Origin: Micromonospora sp. H61
Lineage (GTDB): Bacteria; Actinomycetota; Actinomycetes; Mycobacteriales; Micromonosporaceae
Length of the DNA stretch: 41,627 nucleotides
NCBI RefSeq assembly: GCF_018070325.1
Contig: NZ_JAGPXY010000061.1
Span: 1-41,627 of the forward strand
Reading direction: 5' to 3'
Shown here: one piece after another, positions 23,830-32,526 of the stretch
Layout of the letters: each line of letters opens with the position of its first letter
Numbering within the stretch: position 1 is the stretch's first letter
Program-made: the position numbers and the translations under genes
Notes under the pieces: generated by a model
Told to the model about the DNA's origin: nothing
Database searches by the model: none
What the model saw: only the letters and a program-made list of their open reading frames with translations

Positions 23830-24681
23830 ATGGATGACGAGCTGGCCATCTCCGTCCGAGGGCTGCGCAAGGCGTACGGCGACAACGTGGCGGTGGCGGG
23901 CGTGGACCTGGACGTCCACCGGGGCGAGGTGTTCGCGTTGCTCGGCCCGAACGGCGCCGGCAAGACCACCACGGTGGAGATCCTGGAGGGCTACCGCCGC
24001 CGGGACGCCGGCGAGGTCACAGTCCTCGGCGTCGATCCGGCCCAACCGGATGCCGACTGGCGCTCCCGGGTCGGCATCGTGCTCCAGGGCACCGGCGAGT
24101 TCGACGAGCTGACAGTGGCCGAGGTGATCCGGCACTTCTCCGGCTTCTACCCCGACGCGGACGACCCGGACAAGGTGATCGAGCGGGTCGGGCTGGCCGA
24201 CAAGGCGAAGGCCCGGACGCACACCCTCTCCGGCGGGCAGAAGCGCCGCCTGGACGTGGCCCTGGGCATCGTCGGCCGTCCCGAGCTGCTCTTCCTCGAC
24301 GAGCCGACCACCGGCTTCGACCCGGAGGCCCGCCGCGAGTTCTGGGAGCTGATCCGCGATCTCGCCGCGGCCGGCACCACAATCGTGCTCACCACCCACT
24401 ACCTGGACGAGGCCGAGGCCCTCGCCGACCGGGTCGGCGTGATCGCCGGCGGCCGGCTGGTCGAGGTCGCCGCCCCCAACCGGCTGGGCAATCGGCAGGA
24501 GGCCCTCGCGACGGTCTCCTGGCGTACCCCGGAAGGGACGCGGGAAAGCGCGCAGAGCGCGACGCCGACGGCCTTCGTGGCCGACCTCGCCGCGCGCTAC
24601 GGCGGCGAGGTCCCCGGGCTCACGGTGACCCGGCCGACCCTGGAGGACGTCTACCTCACCATGATCGGACACGCGCGATGA
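23830..24681 (+). CDS. ABC transporter ATP-binding protein
   Basis: A 283-residue nucleotide-binding subunit of a drug/antibiotic-exporter type ABC transporter. In order it shows Walker A GPNGAGKTTT (near residues 41-50), Q-loop VGIVLQGTGEFDELTV, signature LSGGQKRRLDVALG, Walker B LLFLDEPTTGFDP and the H-loop LTTHYLDEAEAL. About 80 C-terminal residues, ending in TLEDVYLTMIG, are the usual extension of DrrA-like proteins. ATG 23830 is chosen over an upstream in-frame ATG; CACACT lies seven bases before it and the family begins there. Its stop overlaps the permease start by four bases (ATGA). The substrate is unknown. Confidence 0.93.
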   Translation: MDDELAISVRGLRKAYGDNVAVAGVDLDVHRGEVFALLGPNGAGKTTTVEILEGYRRRDAGEVTVLGVDPAQPDADWRSRVGIVLQGTGEFDELTVAEVIRHFSGFYPDADDPDKVIERVGLADKAKARTHTLSGGQKRRLDVALGIVGRPELLFLDEPTTGFDPEARREFWELIRDLAAAGTTIVLTTHYLDEAEALADRVGVIAGGRLVEVAAPNRLGNRQEALATVSWRTPEGTRESAQSATPTAFVADLAARYGGEVPGLTVTRPTLEDVYLTMIGHAR

Positions 24682-25523
24682 CGACCACGACGAAGCCGGC
24701 GACGCCGGTCACCGCGACTCGCGGCCGGCGGCCGGGTGCCGGCGCGCTCGCCCTGCGCCAGGGCCGACTGGAGATCACCCAGTTCCTGCGCAGTCGGGAG
24801 TCGGTCGTCTTCACGATGGGCTTCCCCATCATCATGATCCTGATCTTCGCGTCGATCTTCGACGGCACGATCGGCGGCGGGGTCAAGTTCACCCAGTACT
24901 TCATCACCGGCATGATCGCGACCGGCCTGATGACTGTGAGCTTCCAGAACCTCGGCATCTGGATCCCGATCGAGCGGGACCGGGGCGTGCTCAAGCGCTA
25001 CCGGGGCACGCCGATGCCGAAGTGGGTCTGGTTCGCCGGCAAAGTGATCATGGTGGTGGCGATCGGCATCGCCGAGACGGTCCTGCTGTTGGCCGTCGCG
25101 GTGGCGCTGTTCGACCTCGACCTGCCGGGCACCGCCGCGAAGTGGTTCACCTTCGGCTGGGTCGCCGTGCTCGGGGTGACCGCGTGCACCCTGTGCGGCA
25201 TCGCGATCTCGTCGCTGGCCCGCACCGCCCGCAGCGGCTCGGCGGTGGTCACCCCCGTCGCCCTGGTGCTCCAGTTCATCTCCGGGGTGTTCTTCGTCTT
25301 CACCGACCTGCCCACCTGGATGCAGCAGGTGGCGGCGCTGTTCCCGCTCAAGTGGATGTGCCAGGGGCTGCGGTCGGTGTTCCTGCCGGAGAGCTTCGGC
25401 GCCCAGGAGCCGGGCGGCTCGTTCGAGCTGGGCCGGGTGGCGGTGGTGCTGGCCCTGTGGTGCGTGATCGGTGTGGTGCTCTGCCTGACCACCTTCCGCT
25501 GGACCACCAAGCGCGACGGCTGA
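24678..25523 (+). CDS. ABC-2 type transporter permease
   Basis: A 281-residue permease of the ABC-2 family. After a basic cytoplasmic N terminus, six membrane segments can be followed. These include VVFTMGFPIIMILIFASIFDG, FITGMIATGLMTVSFQNLG, VIMVVAIGIAETVLLLAVAVALF, WVAVLGVTACTLCGIAISSLA, PVALVLQFISGVFFVF and a final VAVVLALWCVIGVVLCLTTF. The ERDRGVLKRYRGTPMP loop is the conserved region contacting the ATPase. The start overlaps the stop of the ATP-binding gene by four bases, so both are translationally coupled and form one exporter. No substrate clue is present nearby. Confidence 0.92.
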   Translation: MTTTTKPATPVTATRGRRPGAGALALRQGRLEITQFLRSRESVVFTMGFPIIMILIFASIFDGTIGGGVKFTQYFITGMIATGLMTVSFQNLGIWIPIERDRGVLKRYRGTPMPKWVWFAGKVIMVVAIGIAETVLLLAVAVALFDLDLPGTAAKWFTFGWVAVLGVTACTLCGIAISSLARTARSGSAVVTPVALVLQFISGVFFVFTDLPTWMQQVAALFPLKWMCQGLRSVFLPESFGAQEPGGSFELGRVAVVLALWCVIGVVLCLTTFRWTTKRDG

Positions 25524-25563
25524 GCGGCCGACCGGGGCGGACGCCCGCCCCGGTCGCCACGAC

Positions 25564-26412
25564 TCAGTACGTGTAGAAGCCCTTGCCGGTCTTGCGGCCC
25601 AGGTCGCCGGCGGTGACCATCCGCTGGAGCAGCTCCGGCGGGAAGAACTTCTCGTCGGCGGTGTCGGTGTAGATGTTCTTCGAGGCGTGCAGCAGCACGT
25701 CCACGCCGGTCAGGTCGGTGGTGGCCAGCGGGCCCATCGCGTGCCCGAAGCCCAGCCGGCAGGCGGTGTCCAGGTCCTCCGCGGACACCACCCCGGACTC
25801 GACCAGCTTGACCGCCTCCATCACCAGGGCGGAGATCAGCCGGGTGGTGACGAAGCCGGCGATGTCCCGGTTGACCACGACGACCGTCTTACCGATCTCC
25901 TCGGCGAAGGCCCGCGCGGTGTCCAGCGTGGCGTCGGTGGTCTTGTAACCGCGCACCAGCTCGCAGAGCTGCATCATCGGCACCGGGGAGAAGAAGTGGG
26001 TGCCGACCACCGCCTCGGGCCGCTCGGTCACCGCGGCGATCTGGGTGACCGGGATCGCCGAGGTGTTGGTGGCGAGCACCGCGTCCGACTTGCAGATCTT
26101 GTCCAGGGCGCGGAACACCTCGTGCTTGATCTCCAGGCGCTCGAAGACCGCCTCGACCACGATGTCCGCGTCGGCCGCCGCCTCCAGGTCGGTGGTCGGG
26201 GTGATCCGAGCCAGCGTCGCCTCGACCTCGGACGCCTCGATCTTGCCCTTCTCGGCGAACTTCTCCAGTGACTTCCGAATACCGCCGAGACCCCGGGTGG
26301 TGGCCGCGTCGTCCAGGTCGCGCAGCGTCACCTGCCAGCCCGCCTGCGCCGCCACCTGGGCGATGCCGGAGCCCATCAACCCGGCCCCGACGACCGCGAG
26401 TCGACCCGCCAT
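25564..26412 (-). CDS. 3-hydroxybutyryl-CoA dehydrogenase (single domain)
   Basis: A 282-residue short-chain 3-hydroxyacyl-CoA dehydrogenase. The nucleotide-binding motif AVVGAGLMGSGIAQ is at residues 5-18, the conserved ATNTSAIPVT is near 115, and the catalytic His lies in VGTHFFSPVPMM near 136-147. The C-terminal domain ends at LGRKTGKGFYTY. It interconverts acetoacetyl-CoA and 3-hydroxybutyryl-CoA, placing it between the thiolase and crotonyl-CoA in the route leading to Ccr. ATG 26412 has GAGGGAG about six bases upstream. It is 96 bases downstream of murA on the same strand; a TAGGGT box with a partial operator-like CGTTCAG lies in that gap, so it may have its own promoter. Confidence 0.93.
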   Translation of the reverse strand: MAGRLAVVGAGLMGSGIAQVAAQAGWQVTLRDLDDAATTRGLGGIRKSLEKFAEKGKIEASEVEATLARITPTTDLEAAADADIVVEAVFERLEIKHEVFRALDKICKSDAVLATNTSAIPVTQIAAVTERPEAVVGTHFFSPVPMMQLCELVRGYKTTDATLDTARAFAEEIGKTVVVVNRDIAGFVTTRLISALVMEAVKLVESGVVSAEDLDTACRLGFGHAMGPLATTDLTGVDVLLHASKNIYTDTADEKFFPPELLQRMVTAGDLGRKTGKGFYTY

Positions 26413-26508
26413 CTGCTTCTCCCTCGCTGCGATTGAGTGCCTGCCTGCACCCTAGTCGGCGAGCCTGAACGATGGCTAAGTGGCGGTCGGGCCGGGGTCG
26501 TGGGGGCC

Positions 26509-27951
26509 TCAGATCTCCAGTGCCGGCTCCTCCGGCGTGGTGCCCCGCTCGACCGCCACCCCGAGCGCACGCAGGTCGGCGACGAAGTCCGGGTAGCCCC
26601 GGTCGACGTGGTGCACGTGGGAGACCTCGGTGACCCCCTCCGCGCAGAGTCCGGCAATGATCAACCCTGCTCCGGCCCGGATGTCGGTGGCCCGCACCGG
26701 GGCACCGGAGAGCCGATCCCGGCCCCGGACCACAGCGTGGTGCCCGTCGGTCTTGATGTCCGCGCCGAGCCGCATCATCTCGTTGGCGAACATGAACCGG
26801 CCGTCGAAGATGTTCTCGGTGATCAGGGAGGCGCCGTCACTGACGGCCGCCAGCCCGATCGCCATCGGCAGCAGGTCGGTGGCGAAGCCGGGGTACGGCA
26901 GCGTCACCACGTCCACCGCCCGGGGCCGCTCGTCCATCCGTACGCGGAAGCCGTCTGCCCGGGTCTCCACCAGCCCGCCGGCGGCCACCACCTTGTCCAG
27001 GGCGACCTCCAGGAAGGCCGGGTCCAGCCCGGTCACCGTCACGTCGCCCCGGGTCATCGCCGCGCCGAACGCCCAGGTGCCGGCGACGATCCGGTCCCCC
27101 ACAGTGGCGTGGCGCACCGGACGCAGACCGGGCACACCGGTGATGCGCAACGTCGACGTGCCCGCGCCGACGATGCGCGCGCCCATCTGGTTGAGCATCG
27201 TGCAGATGTCGACGATCTCCGGCTCCCGGGCGGCGTTGTCAATCATCGTGGTGCCCTGGGCCAGCACCGCCGCCATCACCAGGTTCTCGGTCGCGCCGAC
27301 GCTGGGGAAATCCAGCACGATGTCCGCGCCGCGCAGCCCGTGCGGGGCGGAGGCGATGACGAACCCGTGCTCACCGGAGATCTCCGCGCCCATCCGGGTC
27401 AGCCCGGAGATGTGCATGTCCAACCCCCGCGAGCCGATCGCGTCGCCGCCGGGATGGGCCACCCGCACGTACCCCCGGCGGGCCAGCAACGGGCCGAGCA
27501 CGCAGATCGACGCACGCAACCGGCGGACCAGGTCGTAGTCGGCCTCCGCGCCCGGCTGCTCGGGTACGTCGATCGTCACCGACCGGGACCGGGCCACGCC
27601 GCCACGGGCGACCATCGGGTCGACCGGGTCGTCCGCGTCGAACTGGACGTCGCAGCCCAGCCGACGCAGCACCTCCCCCATGATCGCGATGTCGGTGATC
27701 CGGGGGACGTTGGTGATCACACTGCGGCCCGGCGCGAGCAGCGCGGCGGCCATCAGCTTCAACGCCGAGTTCTTGGCACCGACCACGTGCACGGTGCCGG
27801 ACAGTCGGGCGTCACCGCGTACCCGGATGACGTCGACGTCGTTGACCGCCGAATCGCCGGCGTCGCCGGGGCCCACCACCACCGGCCAGCCGGCGGTGCT
27901 GTCCGGCCGCGCCGGGATCGTCAGGTCGGGAATCCGTAGGCTGTGCGTCAT
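26509..27951 (-). CDS. murA: UDP-N-acetylglucosamine 1-carboxyvinyltransferase (MurA) with Asp at the catalytic Cys position
   Basis: A 480-residue enolpyruvyl-UDP-GlcNAc synthase, the first committed step of peptidoglycan synthesis. The substrate Lys is in VVGAKNSALKL, and the two inside-out domains carry LPYPGFATDLLPM and TDIRAGAGLIIAGLC. The catalytic loop that normally reads GGCAIG-R-P reads PGGDAIGSRG, with Asp at codon 27442-27444 (residue 170) instead of Cys. The same exchange in mycobacterial MurA is known to give fosfomycin resistance with retained activity. About 35 extra N-terminal residues precede the domain. ATG 27951, with GTGAGGTGG six bases upstream, is preferred to ATG 27972. 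Its start codon overlaps that of the divergent adenosyltransferase gene. Confidence 0.92.
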   Translation of the reverse strand: MTHSLRIPDLTIPARPDSTAGWPVVVGPGDAGDSAVNDVDVIRVRGDARLSGTVHVVGAKNSALKLMAAALLAPGRSVITNVPRITDIAIMGEVLRRLGCDVQFDADDPVDPMVARGGVARSRSVTIDVPEQPGAEADYDLVRRLRASICVLGPLLARRGYVRVAHPGGDAIGSRGLDMHISGLTRMGAEISGEHGFVIASAPHGLRGADIVLDFPSVGATENLVMAAVLAQGTTMIDNAAREPEIVDICTMLNQMGARIVGAGTSTLRITGVPGLRPVRHATVGDRIVAGTWAFGAAMTRGDVTVTGLDPAFLEVALDKVVAAGGLVETRADGFRVRMDERPRAVDVVTLPYPGFATDLLPMAIGLAAVSDGASLITENIFDGRFMFANEMMRLGADIKTDGHHAVVRGRDRLSGAPVRATDIRAGAGLIIAGLCAEGVTEVSHVHHVDRGYPDFVADLRALGVAVERGTTPEEPALEI

Positions 27952-28522
27952 GGCCGTCCACCTCACGCGCATCTACACCAAGGCCGGCGACGCCGGCATG
28001 ACCAGGCTGAGCAACAACGAGCAGGTGCCGAAGACCGATCCACGGATCGCCGCGTACGCGGATGTCGACGAGTGCAACGCGGCGATCGGCGTCGCGCTCG
28101 CGCTGGGAAACCTCGACGAGGAGCTTCGCGGCGTGCTGGGGTCGGTGCAGAACGACCTGTTCGACGTCGGCGCCGACCTGTCCACCCCGGTCGAGCCGGA
28201 GCCGAAGTACCCACCGCTGCGGGTCACCGAGGAGTACGTCGAGCGCCTGGAGGGCTGGTGCGACGAGTACAACGCACGCCTGAGCAAGCTCGACTCCTTC
28301 ATCCTCCCCGGCGGCACCGCGGGTGCGGCGCTGCTGCACGTGGCGCGGACCGTCGCCCGGCGTGCCGAACGGGCAGCGTGGGCGCTGGTCAGCCACGATC
28401 CGGAACGAACCAGCACGCTCCCGGCAAAGTATCTCAACCGGCTCTCCGATCTGCTCTTTATCCTGTCAAGAACGGCAAATCCGGCAGGAGACGTGCTATG
28501 GGTGCCGGGCGGCAAGCGCTGA
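27950..28522 (+). CDS. ATP:cob(I)alamin adenosyltransferase (PduO type)
   Basis: A 190-residue corrinoid adenosyltransferase that makes adenosylcobalamin from ATP and cob(I)alamin. The N-terminal IYTKAGDAGMTRL is the ATP-binding signature of PduO/MMAB enzymes. DVDECNAAIGVALAL, the FILPGGTAGAALLHVARTVA helix and RRAERAAWAL (conserved Arg residues of the active site) follow in order. It supplies the cofactor for MeaA in this window. ATG 27950 lies seven bases after TAGGCT (27937-27942), so it appears leaderless. The start codon shares two bases with the start codon of murA on the opposite strand. Translation stops at 28522, followed by a long non-coding gap. Confidence 0.93.
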   Translation: MAVHLTRIYTKAGDAGMTRLSNNEQVPKTDPRIAAYADVDECNAAIGVALALGNLDEELRGVLGSVQNDLFDVGADLSTPVEPEPKYPPLRVTEEYVERLEGWCDEYNARLSKLDSFILPGGTAGAALLHVARTVARRAERAAWALVSHDPERTSTLPAKYLNRLSDLLFILSRTANPAGDVLWVPGGKR

Positions 28523-28884
28523 ACGTCGGGCTCCGCACCACGTCGAGGTCTGGTTTCCCACTCTGCCCGCCACCACGCGTAGCCAAGCGGGCCCATCCCA
28601 GCCACCAGAACACCCCGACATCAAGAAAACCGAGTCGATCAACCAGCCCAACGCGCCCGCCGCGCAGCCCGACGCGCTCCCCGGGGCCGGCTCGCTGCGC
28701 GCACCGAGGAGGCGAGACTCAGCCGCATCGGTAACGGCAGGTGATCAAAGCCCGCGCCGAGCCGGCGGACAGTGCCCAACGAAGGGTTTCCGGGGGAGCC
28801 CGCCCGGCGCAGGGATCAAGCCTGACCGCCCGGAGCCGGGCGGGCTCCCCCGGAAACCCAGAAGAGCAACTACAGAAGAGCCGA
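28523..28884. other. Non-coding gap with one large hairpin
   Basis: A 362-base gap between the convergent adenosyltransferase and DUF2550 genes. Apart from the inverted repeat at 28784-28859, no gene, tRNA-like cloverleaf or T-run terminator was recognised. Confidence 0.6.
28784..28859. repeat. Perfect 25-bp inverted repeat
   Basis: Arms 28784-28808 and 28835-28859 are exactly complementary over 25 bases, beginning GGGTTTCCGGGGGAGCCC, with a 26-base spacer. There is no T-run. It sits between convergent genes and may act as a bidirectional transcription barrier or be a remnant of a mobile repeat. Confidence 0.9.
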
Positions 28885-29340
28885 TCAGGCAGCCGGCCAG
28901 TCCTGGGAGGCCATACGCGGCGAGACCGCCCCCGGAGGGGCGGCCTCGAGCCAGGAGAGAAAACCAGTCACTGTCGATCGCGCCATGGCGATCTCCACCG
29001 GTGCGTGGTCACTGGTACAGCGGAGGATCACCCAGTCGGCCGGCATGGAGAAGCGTTCCTGACCTTCGGGCAACCGGCGGCGCTCCACAGCCAGCCCCTT
29101 GCGGGAGAGAACCCGCTTGGGCCGGATCGCGAAGCTGAACATCCGGTACCAGCGCAGCTCGTCACCCGCGAACCGGCCGAAGCCGGGCGACCAGCCGCGG
29201 CCGTCGAGCATGGTGGAGACCCGGACGCTGAGCCGGATGATGCCACCGCTGCGGGTGACCAGAGCTCGCCGGACGAAGAGGATCAGAAGCGCGCCGAGGA
29301 TGACGACAACGCCGATTCCGAATCCTTCGACGATCTCCAT
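28885..29340 (-). CDS. DUF2550 membrane protein
   Basis: A 151-residue protein with one N-terminal membrane segment (IGVVVILGALLILFVRRAL, residues about 8-26) and a soluble domain. The soluble part is marked by GRGWSPGFGRFAGDELRWYR, FAIRPKRVLSR and a terminal WLEAAPPGAVSP. This is the DUF2550 family, which lies beside atpC in many actinobacteria and has no known function. The short N-terminal tail followed by the membrane segment suggests a cytoplasmic or periplasmic domain anchored in the membrane. It starts 12 bases after the atpC stop codon and is therefore probably co-transcribed with atpC. Confidence 0.88.
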   Translation of the reverse strand: MEIVEGFGIGVVVILGALLILFVRRALVTRSGGIIRLSVRVSTMLDGRGWSPGFGRFAGDELRWYRMFSFAIRPKRVLSRKGLAVERRRLPEGQERFSMPADWVILRCTSDHAPVEIAMARSTVTGFLSWLEAAPPGAVSPRMASQDWPAA

Positions 29341-29352
29341 CCCCGGTGTGGC

Positions 29353-29634
29353 TCAGCGGCTCTGCGCGGAGACCGGGGTTGCGCTCTCGGCCAGCACGGT
29401 GACCCCGTCGGCGCTCACCGAGAGGAAGCCGCCGGCCACCTCGTAGGCGACCTGCTCGCCGCCGGCGAGCTTGATGCGTACCTGGCCGGGCTCGGCGAGT
29501 TGGCCGAGCAGCGGCGCGTGCCCCGGCAGGACACCGAGCTCGCCTTCGGTCGTCCGGGCGACGACCATCTCGGCGTCACCGGACCAGACCTTCTCCTCGA
29601 CGGCGACGAGCTCGACGTGAAGCTGCTGTGCCAC
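29353..29634 (-). CDS. atpC: ATP synthase F1 epsilon subunit
   Basis: A 93-residue epsilon subunit, shorter than the about 130-residue enterobacterial form. It contains the N-terminal beta-sandwich (VELVAVEEKVWSGDAEMVVA, then GELGVLPGHAPLLGQL and VAYEVAGGFLSVSADGVTVLAE) but lacks most of the C-terminal helical hairpin. Short epsilon subunits are known in actinobacteria. GTG 29634 has AAGGAG six bases upstream. Unusually, it is not directly downstream of atpD. An LCP gene and a strong terminator intervene, and a good -35/-10 pair lies 34-62 bases upstream of its start. DUF2550 follows closely. Epsilon couples rotation and can inhibit hydrolysis. Confidence 0.93.
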   Translation of the reverse strand: MAQQLHVELVAVEEKVWSGDAEMVVARTTEGELGVLPGHAPLLGQLAEPGQVRIKLAGGEQVAYEVAGGFLSVSADGVTVLAESATPVSAQSR

Positions 29635-29667
29635 GCTGTCTCCTTGCTGCGGCTACGGATTGCCGAA

Positions 29668-29696
29668 AGTCTAGCCTGACGACGCGGCGCGCCCAA
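29668..29696 (-). promoter_or_regulatory. Putative promoter of atpC
   Basis: On the minus strand TTGGGC (29691-29696) and TAGACT (29668-29673) are separated by exactly 17 bases, close to the primary-sigma consensus spacing. The predicted transcript would have a leader of roughly 25-30 bases containing the AAGGAG ribosome binding site of atpC. Confidence 0.65.
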
Positions 29697-29722
29697 CGCG
29701 GGTGGGGACAACGCCGACCTGA

Positions 29723-30859
29723 CTACTTGGCCTTGTTGACGAATTCCGGGTGCTCCAGCAGGAACGGGTCGAGTTGCTCGTTGTGCAGAGCGGTGAAGAA
29801 GTCCGGAACACCCTCCTGGAACTGCTCGCCCAGGTACTTACTGCCCTCGAAGACCCCGCCGCCGGGCAGCTTGATCATCTCGATGGTGTTCGGGCGGATG
29901 TCCTTCAGGGCTAGCCCGAAGTCGACAACGCTGTTGCCTCGACCGCTGAAGATCAACGACTGGCCGGCGGCGCGGAGCACCTTGTCCAGCTTGATCGGGT
30001 TGGACACCACGTCGGCGCTGAACGCCTGGCCCACCATGGCCTTGACGAACTGCTGCTGGTGGCGCTGCCGACCGTAGTCGGAATCCGGAACGCCGTTCTT
30101 CGGGTAGCGCTGCCGGACGTAGTCCAGCGCCTGCCACCCACTCAGGTGCCGGTTGCCCTTCTTGTAGATCGCCTGCGGGCCGACGTAGCCCTCACCACGG
30201 GTGTTGCCCGGCCGCGGCTTGCCGTCCGGCTGCTTGTGCTCGGACTTCACGTCGCGCTCGATGTACATGTCGACGCCGCCCATGGCGTCGACGATCTTCT
30301 GGAAACCGGTGAAGTTGATGATCGCGCCGGCGTCGAAGCGCTTGATGCCCGTGACGTTCTGCACTGTGGCGGCCAGCAACTCGAAGCCCCGCGCCGCGTC
30401 GGGGTTGGCCCCCGGCACCTTGCTGCCGAAGGACATCGCGGCGTTGATCTTCGTGGTCTCACCCGGGAAGTCGGCCTTCTTGAACGCCGGGATCCGCACG
30501 TAGAGGTCACGAGGCAGCGAGAACAGGTAGGCCCGGTCCATCGAGGCCGGCACGTGCAACACCATGATCGAGTCGGCCAGCGGCGCGGCCGTCGGCGTAC
30601 GCGGGTCGATGCCGACGAGCAGGATGTTCAGCGGACCCTTGATGTCGCTCTTCTTCGCCTGGGCGCCCGCCGCCTGGTCGCCGAAGAGGTCGGCCTTGCC
30701 GACGGACCCCTCGTAGCGGGCCATGAGCACCTCGGTGCCGACCAGCACGGCGCCGCTGAGCACGGTCAGCACGGTGCCGAACACCGTGCAGATCCTGGCC
30801 CATCGCGGCACACCTCGCCAGATGGACGGCTTGCGGCCACTCTTGCCGGCCTTACCCAC
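29723..30859 (-). CDS. LytR-CpsA-Psr (LCP) family cell-wall glycopolymer ligase
   Basis: A 378-residue LCP protein. Members transfer glycopolymers such as teichoic acids or arabinogalactan from lipid carriers to peptidoglycan outside the membrane. A basic N terminus is followed by one membrane segment (ICTVFGTVLTVLSGAVLVG, residues about 23-41). The LCP domain shows NILLVGIDPR, ADSIMVLHV, SLPRDLYVRIP, GETTKINAAMSFG and LSGWQALDYVRQRYP followed by DYGRQRHQQQF. The acidic and Arg residues binding the pyrophosphate lipid are present. GTG 30859 has GGAG about seven bases upstream. Its location between atpD and atpC is unexpected. It is preceded by the terminator at 31030-31064 and by 170 bases of non-coding DNA, so it needs its own promoter. 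Confidence 0.93.
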   Translation of the reverse strand: MGKAGKSGRKPSIWRGVPRWARICTVFGTVLTVLSGAVLVGTEVLMARYEGSVGKADLFGDQAAGAQAKKSDIKGPLNILLVGIDPRTPTAAPLADSIMVLHVPASMDRAYLFSLPRDLYVRIPAFKKADFPGETTKINAAMSFGSKVPGANPDAARGFELLAATVQNVTGIKRFDAGAIINFTGFQKIVDAMGGVDMYIERDVKSEHKQPDGKPRPGNTRGEGYVGPQAIYKKGNRHLSGWQALDYVRQRYPKNGVPDSDYGRQRHQQQFVKAMVGQAFSADVVSNPIKLDKVLRAAGQSLIFSGRGNSVVDFGLALKDIRPNTIEMIKLPGGGVFEGSKYLGEQFQEGVPDFFTALHNEQLDPFLLEHPEFVNKAK

Positions 30860-31029
30860 GAGCAGCTCCGTTCGTTACGCCCACGACGAGGAAGACGGGC
30901 GCACGTCGTCGAAAGGTTGCAGAGATCAACGCTCGTTCAGGTGAGCGCGGAACGAACCGTAGCTCGGGAGCCGCGGAAGTGACGACCACGAGTAACGGAC
31001 CGCGACGATGGTAAGACGCGAACATGAAC

Positions 31030-31064
31030 AAAAGACTGCCCCGGCATTGCCGGGGCAGTCTTTT
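31030..31064. terminator. Strong bidirectional terminator after atpD
   Basis: A perfect 16-bp stem, AAAAGACTGCCCCGGC pairing with its complement around the loop ATT, has A- and T-runs at the ends, so it can terminate in both directions. It lies 26 bases after the atpD stop and marks the end of the main ATP synthase transcript. Confidence 0.93.
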
Positions 31065-31089
31065 TGCTACGAATCGGATGAGAGCTGGG

Positions 31090-32525
<1,436 letters not shown>

Positions 32526-32526
<1 letters not shown>

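Noticed and set aside
21690..23837. A 715-codon open frame opposite meaA
   Set aside because: Antisense shadow of a clear mutase gene, without recognisable motifs or a plausible ribosome binding site.
28523..28884. Searched for a tRNA or other structured RNA in the largest gap
   Set aside because: No cloverleaf with acceptor and T-loop consensus was found; only the long inverted repeat stands out.
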